A DNA stretch of 64,000 bases. Source: Chlorocebus sabaeus (taxonomy: Eukaryota; Chordata; Mammalia; Primates; Cercopithecidae). Under the pieces are notes generated by a model. It was not told the origin of the DNA. It worked only from the letters and a program-made list of their open reading frames with translations, and did no database searches. A program made the position numbers and the translations under genes. Of the stretch, positions 1 through 12,489 are shown piece after piece (the stretch's first letter is position 1; each line of letters opens with the position of its first letter). The DNA is taken from positions 71,739,622-71,803,621 of the forward strand of contig NC_132925.1 in NCBI RefSeq assembly GCF_047675955.1, given 5' to 3'.

Positions 1-125
1 ATTATAGTTCATATGCTATAATTGAAGTGGGCTCTATGTTTGCATCACAGCAGAGTATAAGACAGTAGCCACTGGCCACTGTACAAGGAGGTCCCAGGCT
101 TCACTTGAATTGTGGCTAGTGAGAC
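1..125. other. Unassigned sequence
   Basis: This is AT-rich single-copy-like DNA before the L1 break point. Nothing recognisable is present. Confidence 0.4.
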
Positions 126-2022
126 TAAAAATCAATGTGCAAAAATCACAAGCATTCTTATACATCAGTAACAGACAAACAGAGAGCCAAATCATGAATG
201 AACTCCCATTCACAATAGCTTAAAAGATAATAAAATACCTAGGAATCCATCTTACAAGGGATGTAAAGGACTTCTTCAAGGAGAACTACAAACCACTGTT
301 CAGTGAAATAAAAGAGGACACAAACAAATGGAAGAACATACCATGCTCATGGATAGGAAGAATCAATATCGTGAAAATGGCCATATTGCCCAAGGTAATT
401 TATAGATTCAATGCCATCCCCATTAAGCTACCAATGACTTTCTTCACAGAATTGGAAAAAACTGCTTTAAAGTTCATATGGAACCAAAAAAGACCCTGCA
501 TTGCCAAGACAATCCTAAGCCAAAAGAACAAAGCTGGAGGCATCACGCTACCTGACTTCAAACTATACTACAAGGCTACAGTAACCAAAACAGCATGGTA
601 CTGGTACCAAAACAGAGATATAGACCAATGGAACACAACAGAGTCCTCAGAAATAATACCACACATCTACAGCCATCTGATCTTTGATAAACCTGACAAA
701 AACAAGAAATGGGGAAAGGATTCTCTATTTAATAAATGGTGCTGGGAAAATTGGCTAGCCATAAGTAGAAAGCTGAAACTGGATCTTTTCCTTACTCCTT
801 ATACGAAAATTAATTCAAGATGGATTAGAGACTTAAATGTTAGACCTAAAACCATAAAAACCCTAGAAGAAAACCTAGGTAATACCATTCAGGACATAGG
901 CATGGACAAGGACTTCATGTCTAAAACACCAAAAGCAACGGCAACAAAAGCCAAAATTGACAAATGGGATCTAATAAAACTAAAGAGCTTCTGCACAGCA
1001 AAAGAAACTACCTTCAGAGTGAAAAGGCAACCTACAGAATGGGAGAAAGTTTTTGCAATCTACTCATCTGACAAAGGGCTAATATCCAGAACCTACAAAG
1101 AACTCCAACAAATTTACAAGAAAAAAACAAACAACCCCATCAAAAAGTGGGCAAAGAATATGAATAGACACTTCTCAAAAGAAGACATTAATACAGCCAA
1201 CAGACACATTAAAAAATGCTCATCACCACTTGCCATGAGAGAAATGCAAATCAAAACCACAATGAGATACCATCTCACATCAGTTAGAATGGCAATCATT
1301 AAAAAATCAGGAAACAACAGGTGCTGGAGAGGATGTGGAGAAATAGGAACACTTTTACACTGTTGGTGGGACTGTAAACTAGTTCAACCATTGTGGAAAA
1401 CAATGTGGAAAAAAAAGTGGCAGTTCCTCAAGGATCTAGAACTAGAAATACCATTTGACCCAGCCATCCCATTACTGGGGATATATCCAAAGGATTGTAA
1501 GTCATGCTGCTATAAAGACACATGCACACGTATGTTTATTGCGGCACTATTCACAATAGCAAAGACTTGGAATCAACCCAAATGTCCATCAGTCTATCAT
1601 CAATGATAGACTGGGTAAAGAAAATGTGGCACATATACACCATGGAATACTATGCAGCCATAAAAAAGGATGAGTTTGTGTCTTTGGAGGGACATGGATG
1701 CAGCTGGAAACCATCATTCTCAGCAAACTGTTGCAAGAACAGAAAACCAAACACCGCATGTTCTCACTCATAGGTGGGAATTGAACAATGAGATCACTTG
1801 GACACAGGAAGGGGAGCATCACATACCGGGTCCTATTGTGGGGAGGGGGTAGGAGGGAGGGATAGCATTAGGAGATATACCTAATGTAAATGATGAGTTA
1901 ATGGGTGCAGCATACCAACATGGCACATGTATATATATATAACAAACCTGCACATTGTGCACATGTACCCTAGAACTTAAAGTATAATAAATATATATAT
2001 ATAGCAAAAAAAAGAAAAAAAG
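126..2022 (+). mobile_element. 5'-truncated L1 (L1PA-type) with ORF2 tail, 3'UTR and A-rich end
   Basis: The sequence follows the L1 ORF2 3' region from the reverse-transcriptase/C-terminal part, then the 3'UTR with its G-rich tract (about 1838-1861), the AACTTAAAGTATAATAA end and an A-rich tail. It is a dead 5'-truncated insertion. Some 3'UTR positions already resemble the monkey lineage (GATGCAGCTGGAAACC) but it is less typical than the copy at 32 kb. I see no clear target duplication. Confidence 0.93.
224..1773 (+). pseudogene. L1 ORF2 C-terminal remnant, frameshifted
   Basis: An L1 ORF2-like frame is open from 224 to 1603 after an in-frame TAA at 221-223 in place of the usual serine codon. 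It covers the region after the RT domain and the C-terminal cysteine-rich segment (CWRGCGEIGTLLHCWWDC). A 10-11 base insertion at about 1590-1602 shifts the frame and brings a TGA at 1604-1606. The reading continues in another frame (MWHIYTMEYYAAIKKDEF) and is shifted again near 1686 by a missing base. It encodes no working protein. Confidence 0.9.
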
Positions 2023-2039
2023 AAATGAATTTTTATTTT

Positions 2040-2320
2040 TTACTAATTTATTTAATTTAAATTTTAAAACTGATGTTTGATTTACTTGCTAGAACATTTT
2101 CAACATGGTTGAAACAACTCAAGTATGTGAATCAATGTTTATAACTGTAGATTTTATAAAATCTAAATGCAGATCAAGTATTTTCAAGAAAAATTGAGCA
2201 TCTGAATTGAGATGTGCTGTCAGTGTCAAACATACACCAGATTTCAAAGACTTGTTACAGAAAAAAGTAAACTATCTCATGAATAATTCTCTATACTGAT
2301 TACATGTAGACATAATTGTA
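2040..2320 (-). mobile_element. MER33-like hAT-Charlie DNA transposon fragment
   Basis: The reverse complement carries the internal motifs of this family: a run matching ctggtgtatgtttgacact and a run ending cagcacatctcaattc. It is degenerate with no intact terminal repeats. The family name is from recall. Confidence 0.5.
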
Positions 2321-2321
2321 G

Positions 2322-3113
2322 TGGGCTGATAGCCTCCAGAAAGATATGTTCATGTCCTAATCCCTAGAACTTATGAGTACTACCTTATATAGTAAACAAG
2401 TGAACATTACCTTATGTGGTTAAAAAAAAGTGTGATAGAGAATCTTGAGAGAAGGAGCTTACCCTGGATTATCCAGGTGGCCTTACATCCAATGACAAGT
2501 TTTCTGTTAAGCGTGAGGTTAGCCGGTCACGGTGGCTCACGCCTCTAATCTCAGCATTTTGAGAAACCAAGGCAAGGGGATAGCTTGAGCCCAAGAGTTC
2601 AAGAACAGCTTGGGCAACATGGAAAAACCCCATCTCTGCAAAAAATACAAACATCAGCCAGGTGTGATGGCATGTTCTTGTAGTTTCAGCTACTCAGGAG
2701 GCTGTGGAGAAAGAGTCACCTGAACCTGGGGAGTTTGAGCCTGCAGTGAGTCATGATTGTGTCACTGCATTCCCACCTGGGCAACAGAGTGAAACTCTGT
2801 CTTGAAAAAATTAAAAAAAAAAAAAAAGAGTGAAGTTGAGGGAGATTTGACAGGCAGAAGATGAACAGGTAAGATGGCAATGGAGGCCAAGATTGGAGTG
2901 ATATGGCAGCCACAATTCAGCATCCACAAGAATCTGGAAGAAGCAAAGAAGGGATTTTTCTCTAGAGCCTCCCATGAGAGAGTAGCCCTGCTGACACCTT
3001 GATTTGGTGTCTGGGACTTCTGTTCTCCAGAACCATGAGAGAAAAAATTTCTATTGCTTTAAGCCACCCAGTTTGTGATAACTTGTCACAGCAGTCATAG
3101 AAGGCCAATAAAG
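2322..3113 (+). mobile_element. MaLR/ERVL-type solo LTR split by an Alu
   Basis: The left part (2322-2520) has the GGATTATCCAGGTGG motif. The right part (2829-3113) has GCCCTGCTGACACCTTGAT and TTTAAGCCACCCAGTTTGTG, both typical of the 3' half of these LTRs. The AluJ at 2521-2828 interrupts it. No coding part is present. Confidence 0.6.
2521..2828 (+). mobile_element. AluJ, full length
   Basis: Both arms and an A-rich tail are present, with many changes from consensus, suggesting an old copy. Imperfect flanking repeats (gtgaggtt / gtgaagtt) may be the target duplication. Confidence 0.9.
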
Positions 3114-3231
3114 TATTTGGGCCTAAAAATAATATTTAAATTATTTTCATCTTTTTGTTCAACTTCTTTATGTGTCTAGCTAGAAAATTTTAAATTATAG
3201 ATGCAGGTATATATATATATATGGTTACTTA

Positions 3232-3491
3232 TTTTTTTTTCTTTTTTGAGACAGAGTCTCGCTCTGTCATCCAGGCTGGAGTGCAGTGGAATGATATTGG
3301 CTCATTGCAACCTCCGCCTTTCAGGCTCAAGTGATTCTCCTGCCTCAGCCTCCTGGGTAGCTGGGATTACAGGCATGTGCCACCACGCCTGGCTAATTTT
3401 TGTACTTTTTGTAGAGACAGGGTTTCACCATGTTGGCCAGGCTGGTCTTGAACTCCTGGCCTCAAGTGGTCCACCTGCCTCAGCCTCCCCA
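3232..3491 (-). mobile_element. AluS, truncated at its 5' end
   Basis: Reverse Alu from the poly-T through both arms; it stops near 3491, so about 40 bases of the Alu head are missing. It is preceded by a short (TA)n run at 3211-3222. Confidence 0.92.
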
Positions 3492-4395
3492 AGCCCATCA
3501 TATTTCTATTGAACTATACTGCTGTAGAATAAACTATTCCAGAGTGTCTATCTTTCCAAATATTTTTCTTGGGATTTCTATCTCTTAGGTTACATATGTA
3601 AGAAACCTAAAACCCTCTTCAGCTCACAAAGTGATGAAACAATAGCATGCTATCATCATTCCTGGAATATGGAATCCTCAATTCATGTTTGGGAATTAAT
3701 TTATTAAGTGTTAACTTGTAGGTTTCTTTAGTCATTCAAAAACATTAAGCTGAGAACCCTAGTTGATACATTAGATGAGAGAATTGGCATTTTCAATGTT
3801 TCCATTAATATGGAAGGAAGATTGAAATCCAACATGATAGAAAATAACAGAGACAAATTTAAAGTCCACACTTAGGATCAAATAGCAAGCTGTGAAAACA
3901 GAGACAAGGAGATGTGACTTCATGGTGACATGTGTGAAAGAGACCTGGGGGTTCTCACTGATGGCAGACTCAATCCGAGTTGGCAGGCTGATACATCTGC
4001 CTATTGTGACCTTGAATTGTTCAAATAAATATCTGGGTTCCACAAATGACAGTCATGTCTTAGGCCACAGCTGAGCCATTTTCTATGACAAACAATTAGC
4101 CTAGAAAAGGGACAGTCCAGGAATAACATAGGAACTGTGTTTACAACTAAATGGCTCTTCACTGAGAGATGGCTGGCTCTGCAACCTGCCACAAAAATAG
4201 AAACAATCCACATCTTCCCTAGCCCCAGTATATTCAGGAGTCTGCTAAATATTGGGAGATAAGTCTAATTTCAACTCTCCAGTATTGAAACAGTCTACCT
4301 CAAAAGGTAGTAAAGCTCTCATGTCTTAGAGAAGACTCTCAGAAGAGGGCCCACCATGAAGACTCAGAATATTGCTTACTTTTCTTAAGAATGAA
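3492..4395. other. No recognisable feature
   Basis: Ordinary AT-rich single-copy-like DNA. I see no gene, RNA or repeat I can name. Confidence 0.35.
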
Positions 4396-4802
4396 CTCTG
4401 ATATAATTTAGATGTGTATCCCCACCTAAATCTCAAGTTCAGTTGTAATTCCCAATGTTGCAGGTGGGGCCTGGTGGGAGGTGATTGGATCATGCAGGTG
4501 GTTTCTCATGGTTTAAACCATCCCTGCTTGGTACCATCATCATGATAGTCAGTTTTTGATTGTTTGAAAGTGTGTGCCACCTTCTCCCTCTCTCTCTTCC
4601 TCCTACTCCAGCCTATGAAGTGCCTGCTTCTCCTTTGCCTTCTGCCACGATTGGAAGCTTCCTGAGGCCTCCCCAGAAGCAGAAACCACTGTGCTTCCTG
4701 GATAACCTGAAGAACCTTGAGCCAATTAAATCTCTTTTCTATATAAATTACCCAGGCTCAGGTATTTCTTTATAGCAATGCAAGAATGAATTAATACAAC
4801 TT
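4396..4802 (+). mobile_element. MaLR (MST/MLT1-type) solo LTR
   Basis: Motifs in order: GGTGGGGCCTGGTGGGAGGT, CTTCTGCCACGATTGGAAGC, CTTCCTGAGGCCTCCC, AGCCAATTAAATCTCTTTTC (the polyadenylation part) and ATAAATTACCCAGGCTCAGG. This is an old solitary LTR. Confidence 0.85.
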
Positions 4803-4877
4803 CCCAAGGTAACTGTGCACTCTTTTTCAGAAACAAGGTACGTAGAAGTGAACAGTAGTTACATACATCAGAACAAG

Positions 4878-5155
4878 ATACGTAGGACAGTAGTTAGGAG
4901 CATAGACTGCAGACTGAGACTGCCTGGTTTGAATCCTAGCTCTGTTCTTTACTAGGTGTGTGACATTGGGAAAATTACTTTGAGTTTCTATCTCCTCATC
5001 TGAAAAACTGGGATAATAAAAGTTCCTACCTCCTCAGGTTATTGTCAGGGTTAAATAATACATACAGATGTATATATGCGGGTGTGGGTGTGCAGTGCTT
5101 AGGGTAGGGCACAGTACTTAATAAAGACTCCATAAGTTTTTGGTATTATTATTAC
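4878..5155 (+). mobile_element. MIR SINE
   Basis: It shows the MIR order: tRNA-like head, GACTGCCTGGTTTGAATCCTAG, TGTGTGACATTGGG, TCCTCATCTGAAAAACTGGG and a TATTATTATTA tail. Confidence 0.85.
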
Positions 5156-5564
5156 ATCAGAAGAAAAGGACATTTAAATCTGAAAAGTCTCTCTTTAAAA
5201 TTCTTCTGTGTTTGAAAATCATAGTAACTTGCCATTTGGATTTCTGTTAGACGATTGGGAGAAAATGTACCCTCTCGGTGGGGATGGGATTTCTCCATTG
5301 CCCATAATATCAGCTTTAGCAGCAAAAGGTCTCTCATTCCCCACCTGCTAGACCAGTCACCTCATCCTCACAAGGATTTGCCCGTGGGCCAACCCCTGCC
5401 CTCACTCCCATGACCAAAGAGTCATGCAGTTCTGGGGACCAGGGCCACTGAATCAAGGGAGGAATTTCATTTTTAGTAAAGAGCTGAAGGCTGTGGAGGA
5501 ATTATGCAAATACTTACATTAGATTTGATAGGAAATAAAAGGAATGGTCTTTATCTCATGTGAT
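5156..5564. other. No recognisable feature
   Basis: Single-copy-like DNA; nothing nameable. Confidence 0.3.
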
Positions 5565-6545
5565 CCTGAAATTTTTATTTATTCATTCATTTACTCTGCA
5601 AATATTTATTAAGAGCCGTCTTTTTGCCCTCTGACACAGCAGGGATCAAAACTGATGACAATCCCTGCCCTTGTGGAGCTTACATTCTTGTGGAGGGAGA
5701 CAACAAGTTTGATAAGTAAGTGAGTTATAGTAAGTTAAAAGGCAGCAAATGCTACTGCAAAAATAAGACAGGAGAATGGAGATGTGCAGTTCTGAGATGA
5801 GGGTGAAATTAAAATCAATAAAGAGGTAAGGGAAGACCTCACAGAGGAGGTGATATCTGAGCAGAGACTTGGAGCAGGGAGAATGTATATCATGTAGACA
5901 TCTGGGGAAGAGCATTCCAAGCCGAGCAGGAGTCAATGAATACAGATGTGTGCCTGTCTTTGAAGGGCCAGCACGGAGCCCAGTGTGGATAAAGGAGAGT
6001 GAGCAAAGAAGAGCGAAGTAGGAGAAGATGCTGTGGAGCTAATGGGGGTAAAAGTTGAGGGCATATTATTAGGGCCCTTTGTAAGGACTTTGACTCTTAC
6101 CCTGAAATAACGAAACCACTATGTGTGGGTTTGGGACAGATGACTGACAAGACCTGACTAACTTTTTAACCTGACCACCTGCCTGCTGTGTGAAAAATAT
6201 AGATTGTAGAATACAGACTGTGGTAAAGGTGAAAGCAAGAGACCACCCTAGGCTTCCCCTACAATCCACCTAGAGGAAGTTGTGACTGGGCCCTGGGTGA
6301 CAGCAATAGAGGTGGTGGGAAGTGGTTTGAGTCTGGATACATCGTGAAGTTAGAGAAAGATAGCTTTTCCAATACATTTAATGTAAAATCTGAGAAGAAT
6401 GGAATGTAAAATCTGAAGACAGTAGTTGGCAATTCCTAGGTTTTTGATGTGAGTGAGGAATGGAAAAGATGGAGTTGCTATTAACTGCGATGAAGAAAGG
6501 TACGGATGGAAGAGGTCTGGGGACAAGGGAAGATATGTTTTATAA
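5565..6545 (-). mobile_element. LINE L2 3' part
   Basis: It starts with the inverted L2 tail (ATTCATTCATTTACT, AATATTTATTAAG), followed by CCTGCCCTTGTGGAGCTTAC, GAAGAGCATTCCAAGC and TAAGGACTTTGACTCTTACC. It is about 1 kb and heavily mutated. Confidence 0.8.
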
Positions 6546-6768
6546 TTAAAAACATTTTGCCCAGGCCAGAGAAAGGAGTCGTCCCCAATTTCAGCATGCC
6601 CCAAAACAATATGGCAGAAAATCCAACCAATGAATCAACAATCACTTGGCAGAGGAGGTTTTAAGGCAAATGAAGTGTCCAAGGAAAGCACAGTCTTCGT
6701 GGTTGCTAAGACGACTTCCAACTCTTTATTTCTGAAATACGATTTTTAAATACCTTAACAACATATAA

Positions 6769-6770
<2 letters not shown>

Positions 6771-6804
<34 letters not shown>

Positions 6805-6810
6805 ACACAC
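6771..6810. repeat. (GT)16 followed by (AC)4
   Basis: A pure GT run at 6771-6802 passes directly into ACACACAC at 6803-6810. The junction can fold back on itself. Confidence 0.97.
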
Positions 6811-8109
6811 GCATTAAGGAAATGGTCTAGAGAGTCCTTTAAAATCTTGACAAAATAATTGCCTCAGCCTTATTCTACCCCCAAGAGATGGAAGGTCAGA
6901 GATTAAAGCCAAGTTTCACAAAACTAAACCTGATATGTAAACGCCATCTTCCTGAACCATTAACAGGAAAGCAGCACTTGGTAATGACATTTGTGACACA
7001 GAAATATTGGTAAACCAGGCTAGCCTTCCCATTTTTCCTTCTCTTCTTTTGGCCTCACAATGTACTCTGCCCATTAAGGCAAATATTTTAGCTAATAAGA
7101 AAAACTGTTTATTAAATAATTAGCTCTTAGGAAGCCTAACTTTCCCTAATACAATTTTTCTTCAGCTGGGGTCACTCTGCACTACAAGAATGTTTAATCA
7201 AAGGAAGGGGGAGAGGAATAATATTGCCATACTCCTAGGGTTTGAAAATAACTCATTTAGCACCTAAAATTGCAATGTCCCCTGCCATCACTGTTTTCCT
7301 AGCTTCATTAATTTTTTTCTTCCAAAGTCAGCATCCACCCTTACAAGGTTTCGTTTCCTATCATCATCAAGGCATTTATAGGCATTCATCCATGACAAAT
7401 GTATGCATTTGATCCATAACTGATTTATCTGCCTACCAACTAGAAATAGATACAGTTCTGGAAGTAAAAATAAGGGGAATAAAAAATACTTAGGATAATA
7501 TAAAAATATCACCTACTTACTGAATTTGCCCTATAAAAATCTCATCTGAAGCAAACAGCAACATTCCATACAGTGTAGTATTGAATGCTTTGACCTTTTA
7601 TTCGAAGGTGGCAATTCTTCTTAAAACTGGGAATCAGTTCACAGATTAGATTCACAAATGAGAAGGTGGAGAGAGGGCAGGAGAGAGTGAGCAAGCAAGA
7701 CCTTTAGGTGTTTGCTATCAGGAAGAGACTTGATGGAGAAAAAGAAAGAAAGTTCCATAGCCTCAAAGGTTTGCTTCGTTTTTACTTAAATGAGGAGTTG
7801 GGCCATATGACATTTCATTTAAAAGTCGGCTATATGAAACAAAACAAAACAAGCTTGATGTCATGTTTTTTTATTATTATTATTCACACACTGGATTATT
7901 CCCTTCTCAAATCTACACTTTTTCCTTCTTTATAGACTGAGTAAACTGATCCAACAGTTGGATATTTAAGTATCCAACAAATACTGAAATAAGCTAAGAT
8001 ATCTAAGCTTGGATATATAGGAATGAAAGAGTACTGTCACAAAGAAAATATCATTTTCTAACCACTAAGGCATTTTGTGGCCATATCATGAATGCTGTTC
8101 AGCAAATGG
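6811..8109. other. No recognisable gene; AT-rich DNA
   Basis: I see no nameable repeat or exon, only short T/TTA runs near 7867-7883. Confidence 0.3.
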
Positions 8110-8500
8110 CTCTTGCTATCTGCCTTCTGGGAACATGGTAGAACTGTACTTCATGGCCTCTTGCTACTGGGTTAAGCCATATGACCAGGTTGGGCCAATG
8201 AGCTGTGATGCAAGTCACTTCCAAGTCAAGGCATTTATTTTATGTTGAACCTACAAAACACTCCTTTTTCTGCCATGGTGAACAACACTGTTTCAAAAAG
8301 ATGCTGCTCTGAATTCTGGATTGAAGACAATGTAGAGCACAACCCCCAGCCAACCCTGGCAGACAGTGGCATGAGCAAGAAAAAAGTATGCATAGAGATA
8401 TGGGGCTGGTTGGTTACCAAAGCATCACCTGGCATATCCTGGCATACATTTACTTCCATCTTAACACTGTCCATCACAACCAAAACTAATGATACTAGCA
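8110..8500 (+). mobile_element. Ancient LTR-like repeat, family uncertain
   Basis: GGTTAAGCCATATGACCAGG, TGGGCCAATGAGCTGTGATG and GGCATGAGCAAGAAAAAAGT are in the order seen in a common MaLR-like mammalian repeat. It is related to the copy at 29560-29915. Confidence 0.4.
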
Positions 8501-8517
8501 GAGAAAGTTTCCGTATT

Positions 8518-8800
8518 GTAGTCTATAAGAGCATGGGATCTGGAATCAGATTACCCTAGTTCAAATACTGGCTTTACCACTTACTAGCTGTGCACTTTGA
8601 GCAAGTTATTTAACCTCTCTGAGCCTGATTTCCTTCACCTGTACAAAGTAAAAAAATAAAATAAAATAAAATAAAAAAACAAGAGTAACTTTCTCACAGT
8701 GGTAAATATAAGGATTAATGAAATAATATAGAATGATTAGCACAGGGCCAGGAACATAGTAAACACTTAATACAAATCTTAAATTAATATGTATATAAAT
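8518..8800 (+). mobile_element. MIR SINE with internal (AAAAT)n
   Basis: CCACTTACTAGCTGTGCACT and TTATTTAACCTCTCTGAGCC are the MIR core. A (TAAAA)n expansion at about 8650-8675 interrupts it after the CCTGTACAAAGTAA part. Confidence 0.8.
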
Positions 8801-10386
8801 CTTAGACACAATTGAAGGAGAAAAGTTATATCTTTTTCTTCCAAAGCCAGCTTCCACTCTGTCTTCTCCTACCTTGAAAGCATTTACACGCATTAATGGA
8901 TGACAAACCAATGCATTTTCCCTTATATTCTTCTGATTTTCTCTAATCCTGATTTTCTCACATTCTGCCTCCTGACTAAAGGCAATGTTAGTTTCTTTGC
9001 CTAGAATTCTTTGCTACTCAAATTCCATCCCTTACTCTTGGCATAACCCATTCCTACTTCTTCAGGTGATATTTGAAGCACTGCTTTTCACTGAAACTTT
9101 GATCCGTGTAATAGACCCTCCCCCCCAACCAACAGCCCCTCCAAGAAAGGAAAGAAGGATGGACAGATAGGCTTGGAGCTACCCAGGGGCCATAGTAGAA
9201 AGACAAGAATGTCTGTCCTGTCAGGAACCCCACTTCATTTACCTAACAGTGGATATAAGTTTAGAAATACCATCTGATGCTTCTGCCTCCAAATGTTCTA
9301 TTATGATGACAACTTTCCTGAATTAGCACTTTTATATTGTTTTCTGTTGATGAATAATACCATATCCTGTAGAAACAACTTTACACAAGATCTTATTCAC
9401 ATAAACTAGTACATCAATAGGATTTTCTGCTTACAATAATAATAAACTACCCTTATTGGTTTTCAACAATTTAATTAAATACAATTAAATCTAGTTTGTT
9501 TTGGCAACCTATTAATGTCACAATTGAATATAAATAGACTCATGAAAAGACTATAATTAATAAATCCTTTACACTACTGTACAATTACTCTGAAGCTCAG
9601 CTTGCCAGAAATACTTAACAGCATTTTTGAAGTATGTTAATGAGGACAGTAAAAAAGAGATAATAAAGTTTGATCAAAGCACGTGGTAAGGCTTCTATAT
9701 GGTTTTTGCCCCCTTCAGTAGAGAGCTAGTGCCTGTTGGGTACAAATTCTTAGGAGATCCTGAAACACTAATTGTAAATTTATCATCATCTTATAATGTC
9801 TTTAGTCCATGGCTTTTACTATATAGGCTATTCTCTCACACTAGCTCACATTCCCTGGAGTCTCAACACATAAGAAACTGACTATTGACACTTCTTTTTT
9901 TCTTCTTCTTTTCTTTTGTGCTAGAGCTCAAAATATTAGTCACTGTGTTAGGTAATTCTTAATATACATAGATGTCATTTTGTATTCAGAGTATAAAATA
10001 CAGGGTACATACAGCAGTATAGATAAAACACACATATGATACCTTGGGATGCACATTTAGGTACCATTATGTTTATTAGAATATGCCTGGATTTCTTCCT
10101 TTAGTGATTGCAACTTATGATAAAAGGGTGACGGATTATTGTAAGAACAACACAATATTGAAAAGAAAAAAATATTCCAAGAAGTGTGGATACACACTGT
10201 GAGATTTCAGCTGACTTGCAGCTCTTTTAATAGAATTATAACACGATTATAATCCAGTCTGAGGGTCACAAAACACCAATGCAAACTTTTGAATTATTTC
10301 CCTTTAATGAGTTATTGGTCAGGTATCTTCATTAATTAGTCAAACTTCCCTATTAGTTGATACCACACAGACACCAGACACCACTA
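8801..10386. other. No recognisable feature
   Basis: AT-rich DNA, with 9260-10340 notably free of insertions. No exon or named repeat is seen. Confidence 0.3.
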
Positions 10387-10722
10387 AGCTTTTTCTTTTT
10401 TCTTTTTCTTTTTCTTTTTCTTTTTTTTTTTTTTTTTTTTTTGAGACAGGGTCTCGCTCTGTTGCCTAGGCTGGAGTGCAGTGGCGCAATCTCGGCTCAC
10501 TGCAGCCTCCGCCTCCCAGGTTCAAGCAATTCTGCTACCTCAGTCTCCCAAGTAGCTGGGATTACAGACACACCACCACGTCCAGCCGATTTTTGTATTT
10601 TTAGTAGAGACGGGGTTTCACCATGTTGGCCAGGCTGGTCCTGGACTCCTGACCTCAGGTGATCCACCCTCCTCAGCCTCCCAAAGTGCTGGGATCACAG
10701 GTGTGAGCCACTGCGCCCGGCC
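10387..10722 (-). mobile_element. AluS with intact 11-bp target-site duplication
   Basis: Full-length reverse Alu with a CTTTT-interrupted poly-T. The direct repeat AGACACCACTA flanks it at 10376-10386 and 10723-10733, fixing both ends. Confidence 0.95.
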
Positions 10723-10924
10723 AGACACCACTATGAGTACATGGATTTTATTATCAGAAGACTCAGGTGTGATAATAAGTGAGTAAATAAGTCCAAGTTG
10801 TAAAACTTCTATGTGCATCTTTTTATATAATAAAATATTATGAGCATACAGGTTAGTAGTAGGCAGTTTATCTCTTCCATCCTTGCTCTGACATTCACAT
10901 ATTTACATAAAATATAAGAAGATA

Positions 10925-11170
10925 TCATATCCTAAACACCTACTATATGGCAGATGTAGAACAAACATTGTCTCTATTTCTTACAGAATACGCATTATCT
11001 CTATGTCTTACCTCAGCCTGCAAGGTAGGGAATTTATAAACTGGAATCCTCACTCTATGGGTGAGGCAGGGAAAGTTACACTGACTTGCCCACCCTTAGA
11101 GCAAATAAGTATAATAATGATAGAGATGGGATGTAAACTCCTGGTTGGCCTAGTATACCAAGTTTCCCCT
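10925..11170 (-). mobile_element. MIR SINE
   Basis: Reverse MIR: CACCTACTATATGGCAGATG, CTCTATGGGTGAGGCAGGG and GACTTGCCCACCCTTAGAGC. Degenerate. Confidence 0.55.
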
Positions 11171-11660
11171 ATCCCCGCAGATCCCTCAGACCAAGAGTCA
11201 CTGGTAGAAAAGAGGGTGAAGGCAGGTAAAAGACCTGCAAGCAAATCAACTCTTTGCCCAATTTCCAAAGTCGTAAGTAGATGCTGCATGGCCCATCTTG
11301 ATGGGACAACTGAATTGCGTAAAAGAACAGCCTATCCCAGGAACAGACAACATGTTTCATCTCAAAACAAAACAAGTAAGTCCATGTAGGGCACTTAGCC
11401 CATTATGTGACATATAGTAGTGCTGGATGATGATTCTTCTGAGAGGAGTTATTCTAGTTGCTTCTGAATTCATTCCTGTCTCATTTAATTACTCAGTGAC
11501 TGCAGAACTATACTGTGCTTGGAAGGATTCAGAGGTTGAATCTGGGTTCAGACACAAAGCATATAGTAATTGATCAGCAATGTCTCCTGGAGCAAAATCA
11601 TAGGAAGAATGTCAGGAATTTGCCATCACTAGCTAAGGGGCTATTTTTGGAAGAGAGGGG
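11171..11660. other. No recognisable feature
   Basis: Ordinary single-copy-like DNA. Confidence 0.3.
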
Positions 11661-11712
11661 TGTTGTTGTTTTGTTGTTGTTGTTGTTGTTGTTGTTGCTG
11701 TTGTTTGTTTTT
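11661..11712. repeat. (GTT)n microsatellite
   Basis: TGT/GTT triplet run with three interruptions (TTTT, CTG and the TTTG end). Confidence 0.95.
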
Positions 11713-12489
11713 GATGGTGACAAGAATTGGAAAGGGAAATTTCAGGTCTGATTATACAGGCAATTTCTACCTGACATGTTATTGGGCTATGGGTCCAGCA
11801 AGTTTTATTTGAAAGACGGCAAATTCTATATTTTAGCAAAAAGACACTGCTGCAAATGATCAAATCACTTACCAGAAAGGTCAACCCATTATACAATATT
11901 TTAGGTAATTTATAAAGTCTCAACATGATAAATGCCAAACAATCTTATGAAAAAGTTAAATTGCAGTTGGAGAGCATTCTTTTCCAGTGTGAATGATTTA
12001 TAACTTCATTTTAAGTAAACCAAAAAATCTACACTAAGAGCAAGTCTAATAAATGTAGATTTATCCTATGCCGCTGCTTCCCTGACTGGGGCACAAAAGT
12101 GTCTTCGGAGTCTAAAAGAATTTACTGGGAAAAAGTAACCCTGTAAAAAATGCTTGAAAATTAGCCACTGTTAATCCAGAAAGGAAAGAAAGCATGCTTT
12201 CAGCCAGGCCGGTTTGCATAGTGAAATGAAGAATCAAGCATTATTTAGCTGCAGTACTCAAAACTATTACATGATATAGAACAAGCTAACTTCCCAAGAA
12301 ACAGATGTCTGACTAATGTAGAACAATGCTCCTCAACATAGAAATTTGTTGTTTAATTTCAATTGACCAAGAGTAGATTGCTGATATTCCTAAAAGTAGT
12401 ACTTGTTTGTAATGGAAACCTGACTGAGAGTTGATACTCAACCTAAGTTTTCCTTTTATGTTTATACTTATTATGCACATTTTGCAAAG
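11713..12489. other. No recognisable feature
   Basis: AT-rich, no nameable repeat. Confidence 0.3.

Noticed and set aside
224..1606. Functional reverse transcriptase gene
   Set aside because: It is only the C-terminal part of L1 ORF2, with an upstream stop and downstream frameshifts.
10357..10662. 101-codon frame and similar frames at 3201, 18008, 31487, 35878 and 50432
   Set aside because: They are translations of Alu sequence (LxPRLECSGAISAHC-type), not genes.
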